DNA of 64,000 nucleotides from Branchiostoma floridae (Eukaryota; Chordata; Leptocardii; Amphioxiformes; Branchiostomatidae). The notes beneath the pieces were generated by a model, which saw nothing but the letters and a program-made list of their open reading frames with translations, had not been told where the DNA came from and ran no database searches. The stretch covers positions 5,660,012-5,724,011 of the forward strand of contig NC_049996.1 of assembly GCF_000003815.2 (NCBI RefSeq). Reading direction: 5' to 3'. How positions within the stretch are numbered: position 1 is the first letter of the stretch; each line of letters starts with the position of its first letter. Shown one piece after another: positions 21,544-32,117 of the stretch. Made by a program: the position numbers and the translations under genes.

Positions 21544-23440
21544 TATGTTTGGAGAAGAGGAGTATTCCGATCTTCAATAGCAGCTGTGTTATGTTTGGAG
21601 AAGAGGAGTATTCCGATCTTTAATAGTAGCTGTGTTATGTGTGGAGAAGAAAAGGAGTATTACGATCTTCAATAGCAGCTGTGCATTGTGTGGAGAAGAA
21701 GAGGAGCATTCCGATCTTCCATAGCAGCTGTGTTATGTGTGGAGAAGAGGAGGAGTTTTCCGATCTTCAATAGCAGCTGTGTTATGTGTGGAGAAGGAGA
21801 GGAGTATTCCGATCTTCAATATCAGCTGTGTTATGTGTGGAGAAGAAGAGGAGTATTCCGATCTTCAATATCAGCTGTGTTATGTGTGGAGAAGAAGAGG
21901 AGTATTCCGATCTTCAATATCAGCTGTGCTATGTGTGGAGAAGAAGAGGAGTATTCCGATCTTCAATATCAGCTGTGCTATGTGTGGAGAAGAAGAGGAG
22001 TATTCCGATCTTCAATATCAGCTGTGCTATGTGTGGAGAAGAAGAGGAGTATTCCGATCTTCAATATCAGCTGTGTTATGTGTGGAGAAGAGGAGTATTC
22101 CGATCTTCAATATCAGCTGTGTTATGTGTGGAGAAGAAGAGGAGTATTCCGATCTTCAATATCAGCTGTGCTATGTGTGGAGAAGAAGAGGAGTATTCCG
22201 ATCTTCAATATCGGCTGTGTTATGTGTGGAGAAGAGGAGTATTCCGATCTTCAATAGCAGCTGTGTTATGTGTGGAGAAGAAGAGGAGTATTCCGATCTT
22301 CAATAGCAGCTGTGTTATGTGTGGAGAAGAGGAGTATTCCGATCTTCAATAGCAGCTGTGTTATGTGTGGAGAAGAAGAGGAGTATTCCGATCTTCAATA
22401 GCAGCTGTGTTATGTTTGGAGAAGAGGAGTATTCCGATCTTTAATAGTAGCTGTGTTATGTGTGGAGAAGAAAAGGAGTATTACGATCTTCAATAGCAGC
22501 TGTGTTATGTGTGGAGAAGAAGAGGAGCATTCCGATCTTCCATAGCAGCTGTGTTATGTGTGGAGAAGAGGAGGAGTTTTCCGATCTTCAATAGCAGCTG
22601 TGTTATGTGTGGAGAAGAAGAGGAGTATTCCGATCTTCAATATCAGCTGTGCTATGTGTGGAGAAGAGGAGTATTCCGATCTTCAATATCAGCTGTGTTA
22701 TGTGTGGAGAAGAAGAGTAGTATTCCGATCTTCAATAGCAGCTGTGTTATGTTTGGAGAAGAGGAGGAGTATTCCGATCTTCAATAGCAGCAGTGTTATG
22801 TGTGGAGAAGAAGAGGAGTATTCCGATCTTCAATAGCAGCTGTGTTATGTTTGGAGAAGAGGAGTATTCCGATCTTCAATAGCAGCTGTGTTATGTGTGG
22901 AGAAGAAGAGGAGTATTCCGATCTTCAATAGCAGCTTTGTTATGTGTGGAGAAGAAGAGGAGTATTCCGATCTTCAATAGCAGCTGTGTTATGTTTGGAG
23001 AAGAGGAGTATTCCGATCTTCAATAGCAGCTGTGTTATGTTTGGAGAAGAGGAGTATTCCGATCTTCAATAGCAGCTGTGTTATGTGTGGAGAAGAAGAG
23101 GAGTATTCCGATCTTCAATAGCAGCTGTGTTATGTGTGGAGAAGAAGAGGAGTATTCCGATCTTCAATAGCAGCTGTGTTATGTTTGGAGAAGAGGAGTA
23201 TTCCGATCTTCAATAGCAGCTGTGTTGTGTGTGGAGAAGAAGAGGAGTATTCCGATCTTCAATAGCAGCTGTGTTATGTGTGGAGAAGAAGAGGAGTATT
23301 TCGATCTTCAATATCAGCTGTGTTATGTGTGGAGAAGAAGAGGAGTATTTCGATCTTCAATAGCAGCTGTGTTATGTGTGGAGAAGAAGAGGAGTATTCC
23401 GATCTTAGTAGCAGCTGTGTTATGTGTGGAAAATGTTTAG
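21544..23440 (+). repeat. 49/46-bp minisatellite, about 39 units
   Basis: Unit core GAGTATTCCGATCTTCAATA then GCAGCTGTGTTATGTGTGGAGAAGAAGAG. Units are 49 bp, or 46 bp where one GAA is lost. As 49 leaves remainder 1 when divided by 3, successive units are read in all three frames. Units with ATATCAGC instead of ATAGCAGC remove the only recurrent stop, so all three plus frames stay open for about 570 bp. A block at 21590-21790 recurs about 821 bp later, near 22410-22610, showing a higher-order duplication. Not regarded as coding. Confidence 0.9.
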
Positions 23441-23579
23441 AGCTCGTAGACTAGTATTCCAATCGATTTTCGTCTAATGTGATGGGGGTATAAGCGAGGC
23501 TCAGGCGATTGCCGCAGAATCGTCGTCCGATTGATTTTTTTCATATGTGCTAGGGGTATAACGACCACGTCCAGGTAAT

Positions 23580-23882
23580 AACTTAATTAGAAAAAATGTA
23601 AGAAGATTATTGAGCTAAGGAATAAGGATTTGTTTTGAAGACTATATACAGCAGTCATTGAAAGAGTTCCATAGTTTGGCAGTCCGAGGAAAAAAACATT
23701 GCCATAAAAAATGCATTTGTTTTGTTGTAATTTTCATCCGTGCCAGGTGAAATTGCTGAGTCATTTCGGTGACCACCATGAAAAGGAGTCCGACTTAAAT
23801 AAGTTGTATCTATTAACAGACTGGCTTTACTGAGTTGTTGTCTTCTACTGGGCAAAGTGTAGAAATAAAGTATCATAAACAT
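23580..23882 (-). pseudogene. LINE C-terminal remnant
   Basis: The minus strand contains TDENYNKTNAFF and, after a small frame change, FFPRTAKLWNSF, the WN-S-(L/F) signature near the C-terminus of many LINE ORF2 proteins. Short and frameshifted. Confidence 0.5.
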
Positions 23883-23990
23883 ACAGAAAATGTTTAGCTT
23901 ATCAGTTGAATTTTAAGTGAGTACAACGGAAAGAGAATATTGGTAATCAATGATTCCTTCTCACGCATACCGCCTCCGGTCACGCATACC

Positions 23991-24052
23991 GTCAAACTGG
24001 TACCAGTCTGTTCACCTTCTCGTCAAACTGGTACCAGTCTGTTCACCTTCTC
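23991..24052 (+). repeat. 31-bp unit tandemly duplicated
   Basis: Two adjacent perfect copies of a unit starting GTCAAACTGGTACCAGTCTG, which itself contains the palindrome ACTGGTACCAGT. Confidence 0.9.
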
Positions 24053-24809
24053 GTAACTTTAGGCATGTCCAGATCTGTGCACGTAAAACCAACACTGTTG
24101 ATTACTTCGGTGTTGCAAACGGCATTTCCTCATAAGAAGCAAGAAAGGGTGAATTACATGCTTCTGTTTGTATTAGCCTAGAGTCCAGTTTTGTTAGTGT
24201 TGGTCAGTTCGCAACCGGTTCATCACTTAGAGGATGTAGCGGCTGTTGGCAGCGGAACAAAACACGCATTTTTTCTTTGTTAATTCAAGATTATTATCAG
24301 ATTTTTATTATTGTTAGTAATAGTTTATTCTTGCAGGGAGCTAATTTTGGAAAGGTCTATTCTATTACCGGATTGTTTCGGAGCTTCTTCTTTTCGCGTA
24401 GTTTCGGAGTGATGACGTTCTGAACGGTGAAGTTGTTTGTGTTGTTGTTGTTGTTAGCGAGTCCGAATAGCCAAACACATGTCGTGCTTTGAACAATTTT
24501 TGCTACGTGAGCGAGAAACACAACACAGCACAAACACAACCACGTGATACCTGAAGAATGTCGCTCATCTAGCCTCTGTTCAGGCTGACAGTGAATAAAA
24601 AACTAACGCATTGCAATGAGTTTACTCAGCTGTGATATGCTGCTACCGTGAAGCCTGCTAAAGAGGCTACCATTCTTGCATATCACGGAGACAGTTAATA
24701 CGAGCACAGTGCACGCGATTGTGAATATTTGTACCCAGCAGTTTACAGAGAGGACGGTACAGAGTAGCTGTAGATTGTAGAACACAAACCTGCGGGAGTG
24801 CTGAGAAGA

Positions 24810-24894
24810 ATGGACAACCCGAAACTCATCCGAACATCGCTGATGTTACTGTTGGGTCTGTGTCACTGTCTGCCAGGTGCATCTTCACTAACAG
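24810..24894 (+). CDS. GPCR exon 1: signal peptide
   Basis: ATG at 24810 followed by MDNPKLIRTSLMLLLGLCHC and LPGASSLT, a short basic start, hydrophobic core and small residues before a likely signal-peptidase site. Ends in phase 1 at GTAAGA (24895). The 5' UTR probably lies in 24560-24809 but no TATA box or initiator is convincing. Confidence 0.8.
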
Positions 24895-26636
24895 GTAAGA
24901 AGTATGGTTTTCCATATCCTTATCACTACCAAAATGCATTTTCTTATTTTCCTGTTTCTTCTTATACATAATTTTTTACTTAAAAGAAGAAAACCTTACT
25001 GTGTTTGTGAAAACATTCTGACCCCTCAATAATATTTTCCTAAGTTTTTTTTTTTCATGTAGTATTTGTCATGAAACAAGATTGTCCTTCTAAATGCTCT
25101 AATATTTTCTTCAACGTGACAGAAAGATAATCTTTAGACAAACAAAGCAATTTAGGTTTACATTTCTTGAAATTCTTGAATGTGTAAATTCGTTTGACTA
25201 ATAGTTCCTTAACTTAACTAAATTAAGGATTTATGTCATGTTGTAAGATTTAACAGGAACGTTTTTATTTGTTCTTGAAATTCTTGATACAAGAAAATGT
25301 CTCGATGTGTTAAGTACGTGCAGTAGAACAGGAAACCACATGGTAGTGTGAACTTTGATACAGTCAAAACTGAATCAGTGGCCACCTTTGTACAACAACT
25401 GCCTGGCCGTTGCGGTCATTTTTTTGTCGGTCCCTTGGGTATTTCCATTGACCTAAGCATTAAGAAATAGTCTATAGCGACCACCTGTCCAACGCGGTCA
25501 CGGCCACATGATTTCCGGTCCGGACAAACGCAAACACTGCCTATTACGACCATACAGCGGCCGCATGTCACCCTGCGCCGTGTTTGAAATCGTACTTTTT
25601 GAGGATTTTTAGTTCTTTTAGTAATTTTAGCGGTAGGGGAAGGTACGCGTGCCTTGAACGTTTAAGCGCAATTCTTTATTGGCGAAGTAACCAGGCAATA
25701 TCAATCATTTTCAGTAGATTTGACCCTGGCAGGGTCAGTTGTATTTGGAGACGATCGAAAAAATGTTACTTGGTGAGAAAGGTTGGTGGGTGTTGAAATC
25801 ACATGTAGCTTATTGCTCGTGGTCAGCTGATCAACATTTTGTCTAGTGGCCACATGTCTATAGTGGCCAGATTTCCCCACTCCCATAATTGGCCGCTATA
25901 GACACGTATATAGTGGCCAGGAAAGGGCATCTGAACGTGACATATAAGGTGCAGGTATACAGGGGAAGTTTAGTGAGCTTTAGATACAGGTCCGGATCTG
26001 TAACTGTACCTGAACAACTTATAACAGTGAACTGCAGTTTTCATTCAGGATATGTAACGATACAAGAACAGTATACTGAATGTTATTCTATGCCTAGTTA
26101 CGTATATGCAAGGTACCTTCTCGTTACGGGTTATAGCATTGCAGTTTCTTCCAAATGTTTGACATATGTCAAATCTGTAAAGGGCATAATTGCGAATTTC
26201 TTTCCACAGACCAATTTAAATATTTTTTGCTTCTTATTCGTAAGCAAGTGATGTGATATTAATTATCTTAGGTCTAATTTATTGTCCCGTAGAAAGGCAC
26301 CGAATTTCAGAAACACAGAAGAATTGAACAAGAAGTTTGGGTATGAAACTCTACCCTGTTGCTCGATTTTCAGTGATTAGATATTGCACAGTGATTCAGA
26401 AAAAACATTTTGGTATTGAAACTATGATGGTATATACTGGCTAGGAAAGTGCATCTAAATGTAACCATAAGACGCAGGTACAGGAGAAGTTTTTTGAGCT
26501 TTAAATAGTGCACAGTGATTGAAAAAAAAACGGCCATAGTTCTGTCAAAAATCGCCCGTCGAGCTCTATTCCTCATGCGTGATGCTAGTTGCATACATAC
26601 CTCCATGAAACATTAATGAAAGACTGTTACCGGCAG
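24895..26636 (+). other. GPCR intron 1
   Basis: Contains a decayed relative of the 44258-45231 pogo-like element: CAGTCAAAACTG at about 25365, then the CGACCACCTGTCCAACGCGG and TTGACCTAAGCATTAAG words. It also holds an 80-bp direct repeat (about 25912-25990 and 26430-26505, sharing GGAAAGTGCATCT/GGAAAGGGCATCT and GGTACAGGAGAAGTTT-type words). No further exon is seen. Confidence 0.5.
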
Positions 26637-27071
26637 GTGGCTGGGTGGAGACCGACCCGACATGGGTGACACCGGACCTATGGGAGGGGGGTGACGGACT
26701 CCGACGGGTTGCTTGGTACGTCTTGGACTCCAACATCCAGACGACTTGGAGACGTGGAGACGAGGACGCCACCTGGCAGCTGACGTTTGATCTGCAGACG
26801 TCCTTGACGCTTTCCAGAATTCGCATTTGGTACATGCATGATGTCAACATGCATGGCTTGTTGCATTTGGACGGTACAGTCATGGTTATGACAGGAGAGC
26901 AATGGATCACTGTGCCACACGACACACACTTCAGGAGTGACAAACAACTGTCTAACACACTTCATCTGAGAGGAATTGACCTGACTGGGCTCCTCACCAC
27001 AGGACAGTTTTGGCGCCTGGAGTTCCCGAATGAGTATCGTAGACCAATCGGCGAGGTCAAGTTTCTCCAAG
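26637..27071 (+). CDS. GPCR exon 2: discoidin (F5/8 type C)-like domain
   Basis: 145 codons, phase 1 to phase 1. Reads GWVETDPTWVTPDLWEGGD, then AWYVLDSNIQTTW, DATWQLTFDLQTSLTLSRIR, TVMVMTGEQWITVP, and a closing FWRLEFPN...GEVKFLQ. The W-(N/Q)-L-x-F-D-L-x-x-x-x-x-L-x-x-I-R-I-W core and the final strand with I-x-E-V-x-F fit the jelly-roll galactose-binding/discoidin fold, which often binds glycans or phospholipids. The usual Cys pair closing F5/8C domains is absent. Confidence 0.75.
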
Positions 27072-27366
27072 GTAAGTGCTCAGTACTACTTAAGATAGTA
27101 TCTCACTCGTCTGCGCATGTTAGAGATTTTTTATTACCTTCGTCTCGAATGTTATATTTTGGGTAGCTTTTGTGTTTGTTTGTTTGTGTGTAGATACAAG
27201 CCTGGATGGATTGTACTGATATTTGGTTTGACCTACCTAGTCTTGATAAGACTCAGAAACGATTAGATTTGAGGGACCCTAGCGGCTTGTTGTGGTACTA
27301 CAGCGAAACTTCCCGGTTTGACATCTCGTGTTCCGGACACACTGTATAGCTCTTGGGGCTGAGAGT

Positions 27367-27889
27367 AAGGGGCATTCCACTCCAGAAGGGGTGATGCTTT
27401 CCGATAGATACTGTGTTAATGAATACATAATCAGCCGAATTTTGTTGAATTCACCTTGGGATAAATTACGCGATGTTTGTGTTGCAAAACGATATTACAC
27501 TCACTAAACCCATGCAGACCCTACCAATGCATTCCCTATACGCATAGACACTTCCTTTATCGTGAATAATTTCGGCATAAATGAGGGGCGCTAACCACAC
27601 CAAGAAGTTCAATTGTTCACAAAATATCAAAGAACGGATAACAAGACATCTTTCTTAGCGCCCCTGAAATTAGCTTTGTAACCTTACCTAAAATTTTGCA
27701 TTATTTTCAACCATAGGATTAATTCAATTAGTGGGTCCTTGGGGAGTTTAGTAGAAGACTAAATGCTTTTGAGGCACGTGGAGAAACTGGGTACTTAATC
27801 GTATGATGTGAAGTAGTATGTGTTTATTACTTTCTAAAATTGATATCTATCGGAAAATAACACTCCCGTGTGGAGTGGAATGCCCCTTT
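27367..27889. mobile_element. TIR element in GPCR intron 2
   Basis: The left end AAGGGGCATTCCACTCCA and right end TGGAGTGGAATGCCCCTT are inverted copies. The similarity continues to TCCGATAGATA on the left and TATCTATCGGA on the right. About 520 bp, no transposase frame. Target-site duplication ambiguous (TA or TTA). Confidence 0.75.
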
Positions 27890-28181
27890 AAGCTTGGATC
27901 CCTAGTTAGACTGGATACAGCAATACAGCAAGTTACAATACAAAATAGAAATCCCGATTAAAGCGACAAAAAAGTAATCAAAACATCTGTTAGGAGAGTA
28001 CTGTATATAGCAACAAAGCAAAGAACATGGAGAATTTGACATTTATTTGATAATATAATGATCATTATGCAACAAACGATAAACGTACAGTTTTTTAGTG
28101 GAGTAGAGTACGGCGTGTCTACTTTTTTGGAAGCATTTAAAATGTATGTTGTAGTATTATGTATGAGCAACATAATACTAG

Positions 28182-28627
28182 GGGTGGGTACCGGTACAGA
28201 AAATTCATGTCCAGTTCCGTTTTAGGTCCAGAGGATGATCAGGTCTGGGCCCAGACCTGAAACTGGACCTCATTCAGTATATGGAAACTTGTGAATGGAC
28301 GATACACAAAACAATGGTCCATTTCGCTACAAAGAAGTCTGTTTTGTGGAGAATTCGACTTCCTCTGCCGTTTTAAAATCCTACAAGGCTGACTGCCTCT
28401 GTACGATTGACTGTGAAACTTGGTAGAAATTACTATAAACTCTACTTCAGTTTTATTATTTTCCTCGACGGGTAAGCCCTAAACGTGTGGATGCCTGATC
28501 TTATGTCCGTTCATTTTCCAATAGATTCAACTTCCGGTCTACTGATTTTTTTCAGGATCGGTTTTTTCTGGACCGGTCAAATAAGAAATAAGAAAACCGG
28601 TTTTGCACCGGTACACCGAAATTACCC
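28182..28627 (-). mobile_element. GGTACCGGTAC repeat family, copy 2
   Basis: Inverted copy of 33791-34227: begins GGGTGGGTACCGGTACAG and ends ACCGGTTTTGCACCGGTAC. Internal words GGACGATACACAAAACAATG and AGTCAATC-type blocks are shared. In GPCR intron 2. Confidence 0.8.
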
Positions 28628-28827
28628 ACTTTTATAATATGTGGGTCCTTTATTTTATATCAACAATGGGATTGGTTTCTCTTATAACATCATACAAAGG
28701 ACTAGTAGAGATAAAATGACTCTCGTGTTCTACATCATTTAAGGGGTAATATTTATAAATCCTCTCAGACACTGGTAGTTTTATATATCTCCCCTTCATC
28801 ACTGTGTATCTTCTTCTGTCCGTCCAG

Positions 28828-28938
28828 CTTGCTCCGGATTTGAGAGGACGGTGTGTACAGACGGTAACTGTGATGTCCATGAGGTGATCTGTGACGGCAT
28901 AGTGGACTGTGACGATGGGAGCGATGAAGAAAACTGCG
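28828..28938 (+). CDS. GPCR exon 3: LDLa module 1
   Basis: 37 codons, phase 1-1. Reads ACSGFERTVCTDGNCDVHE then VICDGIVDCDDGSDEENC. All six LDLa cysteines and the acidic calcium cage (CDG..DC.DGSDE..C) are present, so a normally folded LDL-receptor class A module is expected. Donor GTAATT. Confidence 0.9.
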
Positions 28939-29829
28939 GTAATTCACTGCCAAAAATGCCTTTTCTTGTTTATCTTGCTTTGCTTCCTCACAGAAAATGT
29001 ATCTTCCTGGAGGAAAATTATTCTGTCCTCAAAAAATCTCAGAAAAATGTGCTTGTCACGGAAAGTTTATCTTCCACGAAGAAAGTCCTGTCATATTCGG
29101 AGAAAAAGAGGATTTTTTTCATTTCTTATAAGAGTTGAATCTGGTTATAAACAACAAGAATTTCCAGAAAGTTTTTCTTGAATTATAATACAAAAATAAG
29201 AAGATTTTGGTTAGATTCTAGAAAAAGTTTTGTAGTTTCTCGTTTTGATTGAATTTTATACTTCATTTTCTTCCTGTAAGGATATTTAAAAAAAATGTCC
29301 AATCATTTTTGGTTGGTAAAGCAGACATATCACACTGCGCCTGGCAAATTGTTGAGGCGACTTTTCTCCATTTTTATGTAGGCAACCGGCCGTCAGGCTT
29401 ACACACAGCTTTATGCCTGGGATTTCACATCCTCTGTTTTGTTCCCAACGTTTATCCAAAATGTCTTTATTGGAAATAGTAATGATAGCAGTGCAGTATG
29501 AAGTGACCGCTTTTGTTGCAACTGGCGATTTATCGATGCTACTTGTTCTGGTCCATTCAACAAATTTTGCAAATTAAACCTTTTTGAAAATTGTAAAATA
29601 AACGCGATGTCAGGCTACCAGTTTGGATTCGTTAATGAACATACACAGCTCTGTGTAGCCTAACCATCGTACATTTTTATCTAGCGATTTCTGCATTTTT
29701 CATGACTAGGTACCCCTAGCCATTGACAATTGCTTTATTCTATGTCTAAAAATTGCAATCTACACAAATGGACCAGTAGTGTAGAAATCTTTTCACTGTT
29801 CTTTAGACGTATTGTCTTTTTGAATGTAG
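28939..29829 (+). other. GPCR intron 3
   Basis: About 0.9 kb, AT-rich. Frames reading out of exon 3 past 28938 are intronic read-through. Nothing else recognised. Confidence 0.5.
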
Positions 29830-29925
29830 ATAAAGAGATCTGTCCTAGTGGAGTCGCCATCAACAAGGCAGAGGTGTGTGACGGTAATGACGACTGTGGA
29901 GACAATACAGACGAGCAGAACTGCT
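29830..29925 (+). CDS. GPCR exon 4: LDLa module 2, four-cysteine form
   Basis: 32 codons, phase 1-1: DKEICPSGVAINKAEVCDG then NDDCGDNTDEQNC. The second half is canonical, but only one Cys remains in the first half. By alignment with C.(S/N)G.CI....CDG it is cysteine II; cysteine I is missing and cysteine III is Ala. The I-III disulfide is therefore lost while II-V and IV-VI can still form. Donor GTAAGT. Confidence 0.85.
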
Positions 29926-30734
29926 GTAAGTATGGACACAATGTTTCTTCCTATTTCTTTGCCTTTCTCTTCTTCTTGTAGATTCTCTTATATATATAAA
30001 TAAGTTGAGTCAGGTGCAGATTTTCTCACTTTCATGCGTTTGCTCTTCAAATTTCCCAAGGTCAGTTGTAGGTACCTATTTTTATTCATATGTTCTAACT
30101 TTTATCTTAATATTGACTTGTAAATATTTTAGATAAAAAAAATAGATTTTGGTCGTATAATTTATCACGCCTATATACCTACTATAGTTGTTTCAAACAA
30201 AGTAATAAATGATAGTGTAGTTTTGATAGGAGATAGGAAAACATATTGTTTTTGGCAGCCCTTCTTTTTCTTTCATCTTCTATCAAGAGCACATCATAAC
30301 TTAGAACTGCGTTAGCATATGAGATATACGCTCTATATAATATTACAAGGGTAGACTTGTTCCATAGTATAATCATCTTAATGCCCTGGTCCCGAAACCA
30401 AGTAAATGTATTTCTTTTAGTTCTTTTTTTGCTCACTCACAATAATATCACTGATTGGATATATTATTGTGTGCGAGTTGCTTGAAAGAAGGGAAAATAT
30501 TCTGCATTTATTCCTGTCGCCTTTCAGTTGCGCGAAAACTATGGCTGTCCTTTTTGTGTAATTGCTGCAACTTCAAGAAGTACAATAAAAAAGACAAATA
30601 TAAAGTGCTTTGTCTTCAACCTCTCCCACTTGTGCTAATGTTTTATGCCTTTAACTACAAACTTTTTTGGAAAAAGGAGACATGTTAAAAAAACGAATTG
30701 CTTTTTCTTAATTTTGCGCTTATATTTTATACAG
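29926..30734 (+). other. GPCR intron 4
   Basis: AT-rich. A minus-strand frame at 30182-30436 (STLVILYRAYISYANAVLSY) faintly recalls a LINE thumb segment, but is too weak to call. Nothing else. Confidence 0.4.
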
Positions 30735-30893
30735 GCGAGCGGCAAGGTAGACTGGCCTGCAGCGATGGACAGTGTCTAGATGCACAAAAAATGTGTACGG
30801 AAACCCACATTCCCTGCTATGGTCATCCGAGTAAACAGTATGCTAGATGTGACGATGAGGAGGATTGTTTGGATGGCAGTGACGAGTCCTGCT
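30735..30893 (+). CDS. GPCR exon 5: LDLa module 3 with extra cysteine pair
   Basis: 53 codons, phase 1-1. The first Cys is split across the intron (T plus GC). Then RLACSDGQCLDAQKMC, an insert TETHIPCYGHPSKQYA, and RCDDEEDCLDGSDESC. Eight cysteines instead of six: an about 16-residue insertion with two added cysteines lies between the third and the calcium-binding half. Acidic cage residues are kept. Donor GTGAGT. Confidence 0.85.
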
Positions 30894-31105
30894 GTGAGTA
30901 AACTGGCTGTAATGTTTGCAGACGCTTAGCTTGGAAGTTCATCTGTGTTGGTAGAAGTCATTATTGAACTAGTTAAACTGTAATTACCAACACAAAAATA
31001 GGACTGGGAGTGATTAGGAATACTCCGTGTCTACTTCATTGATGTCATACCTTACAAAATACATTCAATTTTCAATCCAAAATGCACAGATTTAGAAACT
31101 TCTAG

Positions 31106-31376
31106 AGAAAGACAGACAGGCAGACAGAGAGAGAGACAGACATAGAGAGAGACAGACAGAGAGAGAGAGAGAGACAGAGAGAGAGAGAGAGACAGACAGA
31201 GAGAGAGAGACAGTAAGAGACACAGAGAGACAAAGAGACAGACAAATAGAAAGACAGATACACAGAGACAGAGAGACGGAGAGAGAGAGAGACAGACAGA
31301 CAGTGAGAGAGACAGAGAGAGACAGAGAGACAGAGAGAGACAGAGACAGAGAGACAGAGAGGCAGACAGAGAGATA
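31106..31376 (+). repeat. GA-rich microsatellite in GPCR intron 5
   Basis: Irregular (GACAGA)n/(GAGA)n purine-rich tract about 270 bp long, 60 bp before exon 6. Long Leu/Ser frames on the opposite strand are artefacts of the repeat. Confidence 0.9.
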
Positions 31377-31432
31377 GTTGAATGTTCATATATGCATAGG
31401 TTGTGGCTAAACAGTGCCCATTTGTTCTCCAG

Positions 31433-31528
31433 CACCGTCTGCCTGTGACAATGGAGCCCTGTTTCATCAGCTTTCTCGGTGTGACGGCAGAGACGACTGT
31501 GGGGACAACAGTGACGAGCAGAACTGTG
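31433..31528 (+). CDS. GPCR exon 6: LDLa module 4, four-cysteine form
   Basis: 32 codons, phase 1-1: SPSACDNGALFHQLSRCDGR then DDCGDNSDEQNC. As in exon 4, cysteine I is missing and cysteine III is replaced (Leu). Exons 4 and 6 have the same length and very similar second halves (CGDNTDEQNC, CGDNSDEQNC), so one is probably a duplicate of the other. Donor GTACGT. Confidence 0.85.
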
Positions 31529-31667
31529 GTACGTACTGTTTATTTGGGAGTTAAAAAATTGAACATCAAGCTAGCCCATACTTTCTGTGCCTACTATGCA
31601 AAAATGCAATTTTACGAGCACCTTCTTTTGTGCACAGCATTTACAATGTAACATTATATGTCCACAG

Positions 31668-31907
31668 CATGTTACTATGGGAGAGACAGAGGGACAAGCT
31701 ACAGGGGCCTTGCAAACCGGGACAACTCCTGTCAGTTCTGGACATCTCAGTACCCCCACACCCATAAACACACTCCCCAGGCCTACCCACGGGCAGGGCT
31801 GGAACGGAACTACTGTCGGAACCCGGACGGGAAGGACAGGCCGTGGTGCTACACAAACAACCCGCTCATCAGGTGGATGTACTGCGAGGAGGTCTTCACC
31901 TGTGACG
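31668..31907 (+). CDS. GPCR exon 7: kringle 1
   Basis: 80 codons, phase 1-1, a whole kringle in one exon. ACYYGRDRGTSYRG, then NSCQFWTSQYPHTHKHTPQ, GLERNYCRNPDGKDRPWCY and RWMYCEEVFTC. All six kringle cysteines and the CQ.W, PH.H, YCRNPD and PWCY signatures are present. The loop between YRG and CQ is about five residues shorter than usual. Kringles bind proteins or lysine/glycan ligands and have no catalysis of their own. Confidence 0.92.
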
Positions 31908-32117
31908 GTAAATTCAACGTTTATATTCTTCATCGTTCACGAATAAAGTTCGCCAACGTCTTCCATCACCTTTCACTTCCCGAACCAAGGACGGATACAC
32001 ATCTTTAACCTGGTCGTGTTAATTACTTAGTACCTTTCCCAACAACACAGGATCGATAAAATGAACCTTACGACCCATGACCGCCGTGGTCGTAGGGGTC
32101 ACATAAGAGACAATAAC

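Larger units (their letters stand above)
27072..28827 (+). other. GPCR intron 2
   Basis: Holds a TIR element (27367-27889) and a GGTACCGGTAC family member (28182-28627). Otherwise nothing recognised. Confidence 0.6.

Noticed and set aside
21688-22836. Several 90-190-residue overlapping frames
   Set aside because: All are readings of the 49-bp minisatellite in different frames; no start context, splice or homology support.
21544-23440. Regular repeats considered as a CRISPR array
   Set aside because: Units are directly tandem with no unique spacers, in a eukaryotic context.
25889-26251. 120-residue plus-strand frame in intron 1
   Set aside because: Overlaps degenerate repeats; no splice sites compatible with exons 1 and 2, and no motif.
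28851-29181. Frames running past LDLa exon 3
   Set aside because: Intronic read-through; the donor at 28939 and phase agreement with exon 4 define the exon end.
30182-30436. Possible LINE thumb fragment in intron 4
   Set aside because: Only a weak resemblance (LYRAYIS) and no other LINE motif.
31052-31467. Leu/Ser-rich minus-strand frames
   Set aside because: Translation of the GA-rich microsatellite in intron 5.
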